Source: Paraplanobispora takensis
Lineage (GTDB): Bacteria; Actinomycetota; Actinomycetes; Streptosporangiales; Streptosporangiaceae
DNA length: 64,000 nucleotides
Direction: 5' to 3'
NCBI RefSeq assembly: GCF_016863195.1
Contig: NZ_BOOK01000056.1
Span: forward strand, 1-64,000
Numbering within the stretch: the first letter of the stretch is position 1; the number at the start of each line of letters is the position of its first letter. The notes below the pieces were generated by a model. It had not been told where the DNA came from. It made no database searches and was given only the letters and a program-made list of their open reading frames with translations. The position numbers and the translations under genes were made by a program. This document shows, in pieces, positions 24,405 through 32,673 of this stretch.

Positions 24405-24583
24405 AGCGGGCACACTAGCGGCGCGAAGGCCCGGGGTCACGTTCTCTCGGCCGCATGGTGTCTGCGAGGCATCGCCGGATCAGGGTCGTCTGTTCTTTGT
24501 CCCCCGTTCTCCCCTCATGAGAACCCTCAGTGCGCAAAGCTTGACACTGTGCGACGTCAGCTCGACAGAGAGGAAGGCGCCCA

Positions 24584-24667
24584 GTGGGGGACCGCACCGC
24601 CACGGAACCGGTCGCGCAGGACATCAGGACCGGAGACCGGGGTCTCCACGCTGGAGGCATTCGATGA
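24584..24667 (+). CDS. 27-residue leader ORF coupled to the next gene
   Basis: GTG 24584 follows an AGGAAGG site by six bases. The product is MGDRTATEPVAQDIRTGDRG plus GLHAGGIR-type tail residues, and its TGA overlaps the ATG at 24664 by ATGA. The following gene has no strong ribosome site of its own, so translation coupling is plausible. No homologue is recognised. It could be a regulatory leader or simply an upstream small protein. Confidence 0.45.
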   Translation: MGDRTATEPVAQDIRTGDRGLHAGGIR

Positions 24668-25215
24668 ACACCGATCTCGATCTTCCCGAGGATTCCCAGC
24701 GGCGACGGCTCCAGGAGCGCCTGGAGTCCGCCATCGCCCGTGCCAGGAGGGCCACGTCCTGGCGTGAGGCGGCCGCCCCGCTCCGTGGCCTGGTCAACCG
24801 GGAGGGCTTCGTTCCGATAAGGACCCGCCTGAGCCGCGAGGATCTCGACTTCCTCGAAGAGGCGCGCGAGGAACTGCTGGACTTCGCCGTTCTCGGGGTA
24901 CGGCTCCTCGACCTCCACCAGCCCCGCGACGCGGGCGGCATCACCAGCGACACCGCGCACCCGATCCTGCGCTGCCGGAGCTGCATGTGGCGCTGGCCGT
25001 GCCCGACCTTCCGCGCCATGTCGGAGACCTTCGGCGAACCACGCGGGCACGACGAGTACGACGACACCCCCGTCCTCCGCCACCGTGTCGAGCCCGACGA
25101 CGGCGGGACAGGAGGCCATGAGGCCGGCGCCGTCCGGATGACCGTCATGATCCCGGCCCAGTCGGAGGGTGAGACCGCGGCGCTCGCGCTCCCCACCGGA
25201 CCGTCGGAGGGCTGA
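24664..25215 (+). CDS. Actinobacterial conserved hypothetical with Cys-rich RCRSCMWRWPCPT motif
   Basis: A 183-residue soluble protein. The first 90 residues are highly charged and helical (ERLESAIARARRATSWREAA; LSREDLDFLEEAREELLDFA). A central RCRSCMWRWPCPTFR holds three Cys in CxxC plus a third and could bind metal or form a disulfide. The C-terminal 60 residues are acidic then low-complexity. I recall similar proteins in related actinomycetes, always unnamed. It starts within a four-base overlap with the leader ORF and is divergent from the STAS gene. Function unknown. Confidence 0.7.
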   Translation: MNTDLDLPEDSQRRRLQERLESAIARARRATSWREAAAPLRGLVNREGFVPIRTRLSREDLDFLEEAREELLDFAVLGVRLLDLHQPRDAGGITSDTAHPILRCRSCMWRWPCPTFRAMSETFGEPRGHDEYDDTPVLRHRVEPDDGGTGGHEAGAVRMTVMIPAQSEGETAALALPTGPSEG

Positions 25216-25221
25216 CCTCCG

Positions 25222-25313
25222 GCTCTCCGGAGAACCGGCCATCGGCCCCTGCCCCTCCGGAGAACGGCCTGGAGAGCGGCCCGGGGAACGGCCTGGAGAA
25301 CGGCCCCGGAGGC
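25222..25313. repeat. Imperfect tandem repeats between convergent genes
   Basis: Units of the kind GGAGAACGGCC and CTCCGGAGAAC recur several times in 90 bp between the convergent hypothetical and histidine kinase genes. The array might fold and act as a terminator. Confidence 0.5.
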
Positions 25314-25315
25314 CG

Positions 25316-26443
25316 TCAGGACGACAGCGGCAGGCGGATCTCGAAGCGGCAGCCGGGGCCGGAGTTGACGACGCCGATGTCCCCCTCGTGGGCCTCCACG
25401 ATGCCGCGGGCGATCGCCAGGCCGAGCCCCGCCCCGGCGCCGTCCCCGAGCGGGCTGCGGGCCGTCTCTCCGCGGAAGGCCACGTCGAACACGCGGGGCA
25501 GGTCGTCGGCCGGGATCCCGCCGCAGGCGTCGGCCACCGACAGGCAGGCGAGGCCGTCCTCGACCGTCGCGCTGACCGAGACCGTGCCGTCGGCGGGGGT
25601 GTGCCGGATGGCGTTGACCACCAGGTTGCTCAGGGCCCGGGAGAGCTCTCCGGCGTCCGCCTGGACGGGCACCGCCGGCTCGATCGCCCCCTCCAGCCGC
25701 ACCCCCTTGGCGCGGGCCAGCGGCTCCACCCCGGCCAGGGCGTCGGCGACCAGGTCGCCGAGGCCGATCCTGGTGCGGGACAGGCGCAGCGACCCGGCGT
25801 GGATCCTGGACAGCTCGAACAGGTCGTCGACCATGCCCGACAGGCGGTCCACCTCCAGGCGGATCCGGGTGTGATAGCGGTCCACGGTCTCGCGGTCGGA
25901 GACCACGCCGTCCTCCAGCGCCTCGGCCATCGCGCGCATCCCGGCCAGCGGGGTGCGCAGGTCGTGGCTGACCCAGGAGACGAGCTCGCGGCGGGCGTCC
26001 TCCAGGGCGCGCTCGCGCTCGCGGCCCAGGCGGATCCGCCGGTAGGCCTCATCCAGGCTCGCGGCGATCGTGTCGAGCTCGGCGGGCAGGCCCTGCGGCG
26101 GGGTGAACTCCCCGGACGGGGGGACCTCCTGTACGGCGGCGACGAGCCTGCGGCTGGCGGCCACGATCCGCCGGGCCAGCACCGCCGCCACGCCCAGGCC
26201 GATCAGGCCGCTGACGGCGACCACGCTGAGCACGATGTTCCTGGGCGTGCCCTCGATGATCATTTTCAGGGTGATCGCCACCATGCCCGCCACCGTCACC
26301 ACCACCGGGACGGCCGCGACCACCGCGAGCATGACCCCGATCGACCGCTTCCGCAGCAGGTGCATCGCGCCCAGCCCGGTCAGCGCGACCAGCAGGCCGA
26401 TCCCGGCGGTGACCGCGACGATCTCCACGATGTCCGGGATCAC
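25316..26443 (-). CDS. Two-component sensor histidine kinase
   Basis: A 375-residue kinase. Start GTG 26443 overlaps the response-regulator stop by GTGA. Three or four hydrophobic segments cover residues 5-100, without a large exported domain, suggesting an intramembrane sensor. Then come a short HAMP-like linker, HisKA with [20 protein letters not shown], and HATPase_c with the N box [14 protein letters not shown]. The G1 box reads VADACGGIP, where DxGxG is usual, so one Gly is Cys. G2 is [13 protein letters not shown]. It should phosphorylate the upstream-encoded PhoB-type regulator. The signal is unknown. Confidence 0.92.
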   Translation of the reverse strand: MIPDIVEIVAVTAGIGLLVALTGLGAMHLLRKRSIGVMLAVVAAVPVVVTVAGMVAITLKMIIEGTPRNIVLSVVAVSGLIGLGVAAVLARRIVAASRRLVAAVQEVPPSGEFTPPQGLPAELDTIAASLDEAYRRIRLGRERERALEDARRELVSWVSHDLRTPLAGMRAMAEALEDGVVSDRETVDRYHTRIRLEVDRLSGMVDDLFELSRIHAGSLRLSRTRIGLGDLVADALAGVEPLARAKGVRLEGAIEPAVPVQADAGELSRALSNLVVNAIRHTPADGTVSVSATVEDGLACLSVADACGGIPADDLPRVFDVAFRGETARSPLGDGAGAGLGLAIARGIVEAHEGDIGVVNSGPGCRFEIRLPLSS

Positions 26444-27135
26444 GACAGGTCCAGCGGTTCGTAGCGGTAGCCGACGCCCCACACGGTGACGATGCGCCGG
26501 GGGGCGGTCGGGTCGGGCTCGATCTTCTCGCGGAGGCGGCGGACGTGCACGGTCACCGTGGAGGAGTCGCCGAAGGACCAGCCCCAGACCTGGTCGAGCA
26601 GGGCGGAGCGGCTGAAGGCCTGGCGGGGGTTGCGCATCATGTGGGCCAGCAGGTCGAACTCGCGCGCGGTCAGCATGATCAGCTCGTCGTCGAGCCGCAC
26701 CTCGTGCGCGCCCACGTCGACCACCAGTTCGCCGTCCCGCAGCACGCCGGTGCCCGCCGGGACGGAGGCGCCGCGGGCCCGCCGCAGCACCGACTGCACC
26801 CGCAGGGCCAGCTCGCGCGGGCTGAACGGCTTGGTCACGTAGTCGTCGGCGCCGGTCTCCAGGCCGACGACCCGGTCGATCTCCTCACCGAGCGCGGTCA
26901 GCATGATCACCGGGACCGGCCAGCGTTCCCTGAGCTTCCTGCAGACCTGCAGGCCGTCCATCTTGGGAAGCATCAGGTCGAGCACGAGCAGGTCCGGCGG
27001 GTTGGACAGCGCGCGCCTGAGGGCCTCCGCGCCGTCTCCGACGCACTCGACGTCGTGCCCGTCGCGTTCGAGATAGCGGGCCACGACCTCGGCCACGGTC
27101 GGATCGTCGTCGACCACCAGAATCCGCGCGCTCAT
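26440..27135 (-). CDS. OmpR/PhoB-family response regulator
   Basis: A 231-residue regulator. The receiver domain has [15 protein letters not shown], phospho-acceptor Asp in [24 protein letters not shown] and [11 protein letters not shown]. The C-terminal winged helix has [26 protein letters not shown] and [13 protein letters not shown], ending [11 protein letters not shown] 27135 is preferred over an in-frame GTG at 27144. A GGAGGG sits very close to the ATG. It is coupled to the kinase gene and is divergent from a small membrane protein gene. Confidence 0.95.
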   Translation of the reverse strand: MSARILVVDDDPTVAEVVARYLERDGHDVECVGDGAEALRRALSNPPDLLVLDLMLPKMDGLQVCRKLRERWPVPVIMLTALGEEIDRVVGLETGADDYVTKPFSPRELALRVQSVLRRARGASVPAGTGVLRDGELVVDVGAHEVRLDDELIMLTAREFDLLAHMMRNPRQAFSRSALLDQVWGWSFGDSSTVTVHVRRLREKIEPDPTAPRRIVTVWGVGYRYEPLDLS

Positions 27136-27250
27136 GCCCTCCACCGTAGGCGGGACACCGCCGATCGCCGAACCACGTCACCGGACCGTAAGACTCGATC
27201 GTTATGCGCCCGGACCGCTGCCGCAGGCGCGGCGGACGTACGGTGGACCC

Positions 27251-27427
27251 ATGGGTCGTACTGTGATGGCAGTGCTGGGCGGCATCCTGGCGCTCTACGT
27301 GGTGTTCGGGATCGTTCTCCCCGCGCTGTTCGGGCTGATCAAGTTCATGTTCGTGCTGGCCCTGGTGGCGTTCGCGGTCGTTCTCGCGGTCACCGTCGCG
27401 GCCAAGTTCTCCCGGACCTCCAAGTGA
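27251..27427 (+). CDS. Small two-helix membrane protein
   Basis: A 58-residue protein from ATG 27251, beginning MGRTVMAVLGGILALYVVFG and dominated by two hydrophobic segments separated by LIKFMF, with a basic tail (KFSRTSK). No family was recognised. It is divergent from the response regulator and might be in its regulon or sense the membrane for it. Those links are only positional. Confidence 0.7.
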   Translation: MGRTVMAVLGGILALYVVFGIVLPALFGLIKFMFVLALVAFAVVLAVTVAAKFSRTSK

Positions 27428-27464
27428 TCCGCGGGTGAGCCCCCGCTCACCCCGGACGAGCACG

Positions 27465-27496
27465 CCTGTGGATCCCGCCGCGGCGGGATCCACAGG
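27465..27496. terminator. 32-bp perfect palindrome between convergent genes
   Basis: CCTGTGGATCCCGCCG at 27465-27480 is followed at once by its exact reverse complement to 27496. It lies between two gene ends, so it probably terminates both ways. The outer arms contain TGTGGAT/ATCCACA, the DnaA-box core, in inverted orientation. Confidence 0.75.
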
Positions 27497-27498
27497 AC

Positions 27499-27981
27499 TC
27501 AGACCCGCTCTCTCCCCGCAGGCTCGGGAACGGGCATCCGGCCGCCGCCCACGGCGTTGAGAGCCGTGACCACGGCCCAGACCGTGGTCATCTCGCCCTC
27601 GTGCCTGACGCCCCATCTTTCGGCCAGATACTCGACGATGCCCAGGCCACGGCCTCCCAGCGCGGACAGCGAGGCTCTTCCCGCACGTGGTTCGGTGGTG
27701 GCTCCCCCGTCACTCACCGCTACTTCGACGTGCCCGTCGGTCCAGCGCCATGACACTTTGACCTGCCCGGACGGCAGGGGGTGCGCATGTCGCAGCGCGT
27801 TGCTCAGCAGCTCGCTCACCACCAGCACGGCGTCGTTGATCGCGGTCTCGTAGACACCCCATTCCTGCAGGTCGGAGCTGAGGCACTGGCGCGCGACGGC
27901 GACGCTTGACGGTGCGTAAGGCAACATCACGACGCTCGACGGACTCACCCCCCGTATCCCTGTTCCCCCTGAGGAACACAC
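27499..27981 (-). CDS. RsbW/SpoIIAB-like ATP-binding regulatory protein
   Basis: A 160-residue GHKL ATPase domain of the anti-sigma serine-kinase type. Features: VARQCLSSDLQEWGV, N box LVVSELLSNALRHAH, VEVAVSDGGAT for G1 and GGRGLGIVEYLAERWG for G2. Such proteins bind sigma factors or phosphorylate STAS antagonists, and many actinomycete versions are orphan. The start is uncertain: GTG 27981 is used, with ATG 27927 (MLPYAPSSVAVARQ) an attractive alternative. The STAS protein at 24051-24404 could be its antagonist. Confidence 0.9.
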   Translation of the reverse strand: MCSSGGTGIRGVSPSSVVMLPYAPSSVAVARQCLSSDLQEWGVYETAINDAVLVVSELLSNALRHAHPLPSGQVKVSWRWTDGHVEVAVSDGGATTEPRAGRASLSALGGRGLGIVEYLAERWGVRHEGEMTTVWAVVTALNAVGGGRMPVPEPAGRERV

Positions 27982-28083
27982 CCCAGATACGACCGAAATG
28001 CCCCGTTACATGGACGGAGAAACCGCACTCCGATCACCGCTTGTGCACATGGACAATAGATCAGCCCTCCCGTTACCGGCCCG

Positions 28084-30018
28084 TTACCGCACGAGCGTGT
28101 CGGAGCCGCTAAGAGCGCCCGGCGTGTCGGCCCTCCTCAGGGAAAGCCTCATACGGGTGCCCCCGCCGGCCCGGGGATAGGCCGACACGTCGCCTCCCTG
28201 GGCCAGGGCCAGGCTGCGCACGATGTAGAGGCCGAGGCCGACCCCGCCGAACCGTCGCCGGTCGCCGCTCTCCACCTGGACGAAGCGCTCGAAGATGCGG
28301 TCGCGGTCGGCCGGGGCGATGCCCACGCCCTCGTCGTCGACGGCGAGGACCACCCGTTCGCCGTCCGGCCACGCCGCGACCTTGATCAGGCCGCCGTCCG
28401 GGGAGTACTTGAAGGCGTTCTCCAGGAGCTGGCCCAGCACGATGTCGGTGGCGAGCGCGTCCCCGGAGACCATCGGCAGGTCGTCGGGGACGACCACCTC
28501 GACCCGGTGCACGTCCGACAGGACCGGCAGGCCCAGGGTGGCGGACCTGACCAGCTCGCCGAGGTCGAACGCCTCGATCTTGAGGGTGAGCTCCCCGGCC
28601 CCGGCGCGCGAGCCCAGCAGCAGGTGGTCCATGAGATCGCCCAGGGAACGCGCCCGCTCGGCGATGGTGTGGACCGCGGAGCGGCGCTCGGTGTCGCTCA
28701 GCCCGTCCCAGCGCGTGTCGAGCATGGCGGCGAAGCCGCGGACCACGGTGATCGGGGTGCGCAGCTCGTGGCTGGTGGTGGCCAGGAACAGGTCCTTGGC
28801 CTCCTCCAGCTCCTTGGCCCGGGTGATGTCGCGGAAGTCCACCACGGTCTCCCCGGTCTCCGGGATCTCCGCGCGGAGCACGTCGAGCCAGATGCCCGAG
28901 GGGAGCTGGTAGGTGAGCTTGTCCCCCGGCTCGGGCAGCGGGAACGGCGGCGGCTCGCCGATCATCTCGGCGACGTGGAAGCCGGTCAGCTCCGCCGCCG
29001 CCGGGTTCCACTGGATGACCCGGCCCAGGGTGTCGAGGACCGCGATGCCGTCGGCGCTGGCGTCGAACACCGCGCGCTCGTGGGCGCGCTGCCGTACGGC
29101 CTCCTGGTAGGCCATGGCGTTGCCGACGGCGATCCCGGCGTGCCCGGCCAGCAGCTCCAGGAGCTCGAGCTCGACGTGACCGGCCTTGCCGTTGGCGAAC
29201 AGGGCGTAGAGCGCGCCGTACGGCCGCCCGCCCACGGCCGCCACGCCGAGCGCGATGGTGTGCAGGCCCGGCAGCCACGACCAGACCAGTTCGTCCAGCC
29301 GGGCCTGGTCGCCGGTCTCCAGCAGCACGGTACGGCCGGCCCGCAGGAGCTTGCCCACCAGGCTGGTGCGCAGGTCGGCGGTCGAGCCGCGCAGCTCGTC
29401 GGGGAGCCTGTGGCAGGCCACCAGGCGCAGCCGGTCTCCCTCGATGAGCACGAATCCGCCCGCGTCGGCGCCCGTCAGCTCGGTGAGGCTGGCCGCGATC
29501 CGGTCGAGCACCGTGGGCAGCTCCAGCTCGGCGTTGATGTCGGCGACCACGTCGGTCAGCCTGCGCACGAGCTGGGCCCGGCGTACGGCCTTGTCGCTGG
29601 CGCTCTCGTCGTCCTGGGTCAGGTGGTAGACGCTGACGTAGCCGAGCAGGGCGCCGGCCTCCGAGCAGAGCGCGCCGGTGTCCACGCGCACGTCGAACAG
29701 CCTGCCGTCACGCCGGAACCGCTTGGTCCGCAGCGAGACCTGGCCCCCGGTGCGGACACGTTCGAGGACGGCGTTGTGCTCGGCGGTGAGCTCCTCGGGG
29801 ACTATCGGGAGGCGCCGGCCGAGAGCCTCCTCGGCGGACCAGCCGAACAGGCGCTCGGCGGCGGGGTTCCACGTCAGGATCGTCTGGTCCCGATCGAGGG
29901 CGACGACCGCGTTGGGGGAGCTGGCGACGATCTCGCGGCCGATGGCGTCGTCACTGATCGCAGTGCTGTCATCACGCACATCTCCATAGTGCCGTTTCAG
30001 ACGGCCTGATCTTGGCAC
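28084..30018 (-). CDS. PAS-GAF-PAS sensor histidine kinase
   Basis: A soluble multidomain kinase of up to 644 residues. Order: PAS about 25-130 (SSPNAVVALDRDQTILTWNP, ERLFGWSAEEALG), GAF about 160-310 (TVLDRIAASLTELTGADAGG), second PAS 320-415 (SADGIAVLDTLGRVIQWNPA), HisKA near 425 (FLATTSHELRTPITVVRGFA) and HATPase_c (LGQLLENAFKYSP; DDEGVGIAP; FGGVGLGLYIVRS). No membrane helices were seen, so it senses cytoplasmic ligands, light or redox. No response regulator is adjacent, so it is an orphan. GTG 30018 is the longest start; GTG 29979 is also plausible. Confidence 0.92.
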   Translation of the reverse strand: MPRSGRLKRHYGDVRDDSTAISDDAIGREIVASSPNAVVALDRDQTILTWNPAAERLFGWSAEEALGRRLPIVPEELTAEHNAVLERVRTGGQVSLRTKRFRRDGRLFDVRVDTGALCSEAGALLGYVSVYHLTQDDESASDKAVRRAQLVRRLTDVVADINAELELPTVLDRIAASLTELTGADAGGFVLIEGDRLRLVACHRLPDELRGSTADLRTSLVGKLLRAGRTVLLETGDQARLDELVWSWLPGLHTIALGVAAVGGRPYGALYALFANGKAGHVELELLELLAGHAGIAVGNAMAYQEAVRQRAHERAVFDASADGIAVLDTLGRVIQWNPAAAELTGFHVAEMIGEPPPFPLPEPGDKLTYQLPSGIWLDVLRAEIPETGETVVDFRDITRAKELEEAKDLFLATTSHELRTPITVVRGFAAMLDTRWDGLSDTERRSAVHTIAERARSLGDLMDHLLLGSRAGAGELTLKIEAFDLGELVRSATLGLPVLSDVHRVEVVVPDDLPMVSGDALATDIVLGQLLENAFKYSPDGGLIKVAAWPDGERVVLAVDDEGVGIAPADRDRIFERFVQVESGDRRRFGGVGLGLYIVRSLALAQGGDVSAYPRAGGGTRMRLSLRRADTPGALSGSDTLVR

Positions 30019-30105
30019 TTTCGCCCCGCATGTGCTGACGGTCCGGGAGGCGATCCGTCCGATACGCTGCGGTCACCACACACCTGGACGCGAAAGGGTG
30101 GGGCC

Positions 30106-30675
30106 ATGTCATCCGGGCCGGCCGGCGACCTCGACGCACTGCTACGGGTGACTTCGCCCACCTATGTCGGCGACAGGCATCCCGACGTCGCGTTCAGCAC
30201 CCATGACGGGCCGGTGGGCCGCCTGGTCCTCGCGGTGACCGCCCGGGGGGTGGTCTCGTGCAGCTACGAGGACGAGAACGTCGTCTTCGAGCGCGTCGCC
30301 CGCGACATCAGCACGTTCATCGGGGGCGACCCCCGGCGGATCGACCCGGTCCGCCGTGAGCTGGACGCCTACTTCTCGGGCCGCCTGCGCACCTTCACCA
30401 CCCCCGTGGACCTCCAGCTCGCCACCCCGTTCGCCAGGACCGTGCTGCAGATGATGCCGGCGGTGCCGTACGGGACGGTGACCACCTACCAGCGGATCGC
30501 CGAGCGGATCGGCAGGCCCCGGGCGCTGCGCGCGGTCGGCAACGCGATCGGCGCCAACCCGGTGTGCGTGATCGTGCCCTGCCACCGGGTGGTGGAGAGC
30601 GAGAGCGTCCTCGGCGGCTACGCCGGCGGCACGACCGCCAAGGAACGGCTCTTCAGGATCGAGGGGATCCGTTAG
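30106..30675 (+). CDS. ogt: Methylated-DNA-protein-cysteine methyltransferase
   Basis: A 189-residue suicidal DNA-repair protein. The C-terminal domain has VPYGTVTTYQRIAERIGRP, RAVGNAIGANP and the active-site IVPCHRVV, whose Cys accepts the alkyl group from O6-alkylguanine. GGYAGG and KERLF follow as in Ogt. The N-terminal 80 residues are longer and more divergent than in the classical enzyme. An AAAGGGTGGGG site precedes the ATG at 30106. Its stop overlaps the convergent cytX stop by four bases. Confidence 0.92.
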   Translation: MSSGPAGDLDALLRVTSPTYVGDRHPDVAFSTHDGPVGRLVLAVTARGVVSCSYEDENVVFERVARDISTFIGGDPRRIDPVRRELDAYFSGRLRTFTTPVDLQLATPFARTVLQMMPAVPYGTVTTYQRIAERIGRPRALRAVGNAIGANPVCVIVPCHRVVESESVLGGYAGGTTAKERLFRIEGIR

Positions 30676-32015
30676 CGGCGGGACAGCCTGCCCAGGGCGA
30701 GGGTGACCAGGCCGGAGACGAGGAAGGCGCCGATGGCCGCGCTCATCCAGGGCTGCGGGACGAACCCGATCGCCTCGCGGACACCGGTCCAGAAACCGCT
30801 CCACCAGCCCATCTCCTCGGCGGTCGGCAGCGCGGCGAGCATCCACCAGGCCGCGAAGCCGAGCACCCACGGGAGCACCATGAGCCAGCGGGAGGGCGCG
30901 TTCTCCGAGGTGTCCCAGTTCGCGCCGCGGCCGAGCAGGAAGTAGTCCACCGCCAGCACACCGAACATCGGCACGAACACGGCGCCGATGATCCCGAGGA
31001 AGGCGATGTAGTCCTCGGCCTCGACGAAGATCGCCAGCAGGGTGACCACCACGCCGGTGCCGACGGAGATGATCCGCCGGTCCAGCCGGGGCAGCAGGTT
31101 CTGCAGCGACATCGCGGTGGAGTAGACGTTGACGAACGACTGGTCGGTCTCGCGCAGCACCAGGATGCCGAAGAACAGCCAGCCGAGCGGGGCCGCCACG
31201 AACGGGTCCCACACCTTGTCCGGGTCGTTGCCGACGAGCGCGAGCGCGGCGACGCCCAGGGTCAGGCAGGCCACCTGGGCGATCGTGTAACCGCCGACCA
31301 CTCCGGCGAAGGCGGCCCGGCCCGAACGGGAGAACCGGGCGAAGTCCGCCGCCACCGGCACCCACGAGACCGACAGCGCGATCACGTAGTCGACGGAGGG
31401 GGCGAACGCCTCCCAGGTGCCCGCGCCGAGTGACGGCCCGCGGCTGAACAGCGCGACGGCGAACCAGATCATCGAGATGATCACGCCCGCCGTGACGTAG
31501 CGGCGCAGCAGGCGCACCGCGCCCAGCGGGCGGATGGTCAGCGCGACGGTGATCGCTCCGCCGAGGACCACCCAGACGGCGTAGGGCACCTCGATCCCGA
31601 AGGAGCCGGCGATGGCCTGGGCGCCCTGGGCGATGACCCACAGCTCGAACGCCCCCCAGCCGAGCATCTGGATGATGTTGAGCACGGTCGGGACGTATGA
31701 CAGCCTCGCCCCGAACAACCCGCGCAGCAGCACCATCGCCGGGGCGCCGGTCTGCTGGCCGGGGATCGCCGCCAGAGCGACCATCGCGGTGCCGATGAGG
31801 CTGCCGACGACGGCGGCGGCGATCGCGGCCAGGAAACTCAGGGGCCGGTCCTGCAGCGGGTTGATCAGCGCGATCGCGCCGGAGAACCCGAGCAGGCTGA
31901 CGCCGAGGTTGGCCCAGAGGGCGCCCTGGTCGAGCACGCCGAGCGTCTTCGGCGGCGCCTCGTCGAGGGTGAGGGGGGCTTCGGCATGTTTGGACACAAT
32001 GACGTCGGACGTCAT
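30672..32015 (-). CDS. cytX: NCS1 hydroxymethylpyrimidine permease CytX
   Basis: A 447-residue nucleobase:cation symporter-1 protein with about 12 membrane helices. Family features: DQGALWANLGVSLLGFSGA, GQQTGAPAMVLLRGLFGARL, GWGAFELWVIAQG, VSWVPVAADFARFSRSG, and DYFLLGRGANWD. The direct evidence for substrate is regulatory: a TPP riboswitch lies just upstream on the same strand. In bacteria NCS1 transporters under TPP control (CytX) import the thiamine pyrimidine precursor HMP. ATG 32015 follows a GGGAGCGG site inside the riboswitch tail. tenA, which also yields HMP, lies upstream. Confidence 0.9.
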   Translation of the reverse strand: MTSDVIVSKHAEAPLTLDEAPPKTLGVLDQGALWANLGVSLLGFSGAIALINPLQDRPLSFLAAIAAAVVGSLIGTAMVALAAIPGQQTGAPAMVLLRGLFGARLSYVPTVLNIIQMLGWGAFELWVIAQGAQAIAGSFGIEVPYAVWVVLGGAITVALTIRPLGAVRLLRRYVTAGVIISMIWFAVALFSRGPSLGAGTWEAFAPSVDYVIALSVSWVPVAADFARFSRSGRAAFAGVVGGYTIAQVACLTLGVAALALVGNDPDKVWDPFVAAPLGWLFFGILVLRETDQSFVNVYSTAMSLQNLLPRLDRRIISVGTGVVVTLLAIFVEAEDYIAFLGIIGAVFVPMFGVLAVDYFLLGRGANWDTSENAPSRWLMVLPWVLGFAAWWMLAALPTAEEMGWWSGFWTGVREAIGFVPQPWMSAAIGAFLVSGLVTLALGRLSRR

Positions 32016-32023
32016 CACCGCTC

Positions 32024-32134
32024 CCTACGCCGGCATTACCCGGACAGGTTCATGCGGTCGGCGGTGCGTGGGAGGACCCTGCAGGCCCTCCGCGGTTCCG
32101 CCCTCTCAGCCCGGCAACGCCCGAGCTCCCGCGG
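32024..32134 (-). promoter_or_regulatory. TPP riboswitch (THI element)
   Basis: On the minus strand the RNA has the conserved THI sequences in order: GGGAGCTCGGG at the 5' stem, GCTGAGAGGG (pyrimidine-sensor bulge CUGAGA), then after a variable stem GACCGCATGAACCTG, GGGTAATGCCGGCG and TAGGGAG closing P1. The closing GGGAG is also the ribosome site for cytX, 6-9 bases before its ATG. TPP binding should therefore hide the site and block translation. No separate terminator hairpin is evident. Confidence 0.95.
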
Positions 32135-32233
32135 TAGACATTTCGCTCCGGATTATGCCATCGCGGCTCTTCGTGGCAAGCGCCCGCCCGGGCCGTGAGC
32201 CTCTGCGCGGGAGAACCCGCCCAGAACCCGTTC

Positions 32234-32557
32234 TCAGGCGACGAACGGCTCGTGCCCGCTCTCGCTCACCATGGGGCGGCCGGCGAAGGCCCAGGACTGC
32301 ATGCCGCCGCCGACGTTGATCGCATCGCGCCCGACGGCGTTGAGCCAGGCGGCGGCGTGCGCGGAACGGCCCCCGACCCGGCAGATCACGTAGACGGCCG
32401 CGTCCTTGGGCAGCTCCTCGACCCTGGCCTGCAACTCGCCGAGCGGGATGTGGAGGGCCTCGGGCGCGTGCCCGGCGTGCCACTCGTCGTCCTCCCGGAC
32501 GTCCAGCAGGAACGCGTCGTCCGGCACGGCGTGCACATCGACCTCAGGAATGTTCAT
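32234..32557 (-). CDS. Rhodanese-like domain protein
   Basis: A 107-residue single-domain rhodanese starting MNIPEVDVHAVPDDAFLLDV. It has DVREDDEWHAGHAPEALHIP (the CH2A-type motif) and the active-site loop VICRVGGRSAHAAAWL with its persulfide-forming Cys. The frame extends 22 codons upstream, but ATG 32557 fits the family. It handles sulfur transfer, and its location between tenA and cytX suggests, without proof, a link to thiamine thiazole sulfur supply. Confidence 0.9.
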   Translation of the reverse strand: MNIPEVDVHAVPDDAFLLDVREDDEWHAGHAPEALHIPLGELQARVEELPKDAAVYVICRVGGRSAHAAAWLNAVGRDAINVGGGMQSWAFAGRPMVSESGHEPFVA

Positions 32558-32673
32558 GGCCCTCATTGTTCCAATCCCGTCACCAGATCGGACGCAAAAC
32601 CGCACGTCCACCTGCGATTCCATTCACGTTGACCTGCAAATCCCGATGAATGCGGCCCAAGCGTCCGGCCGTC

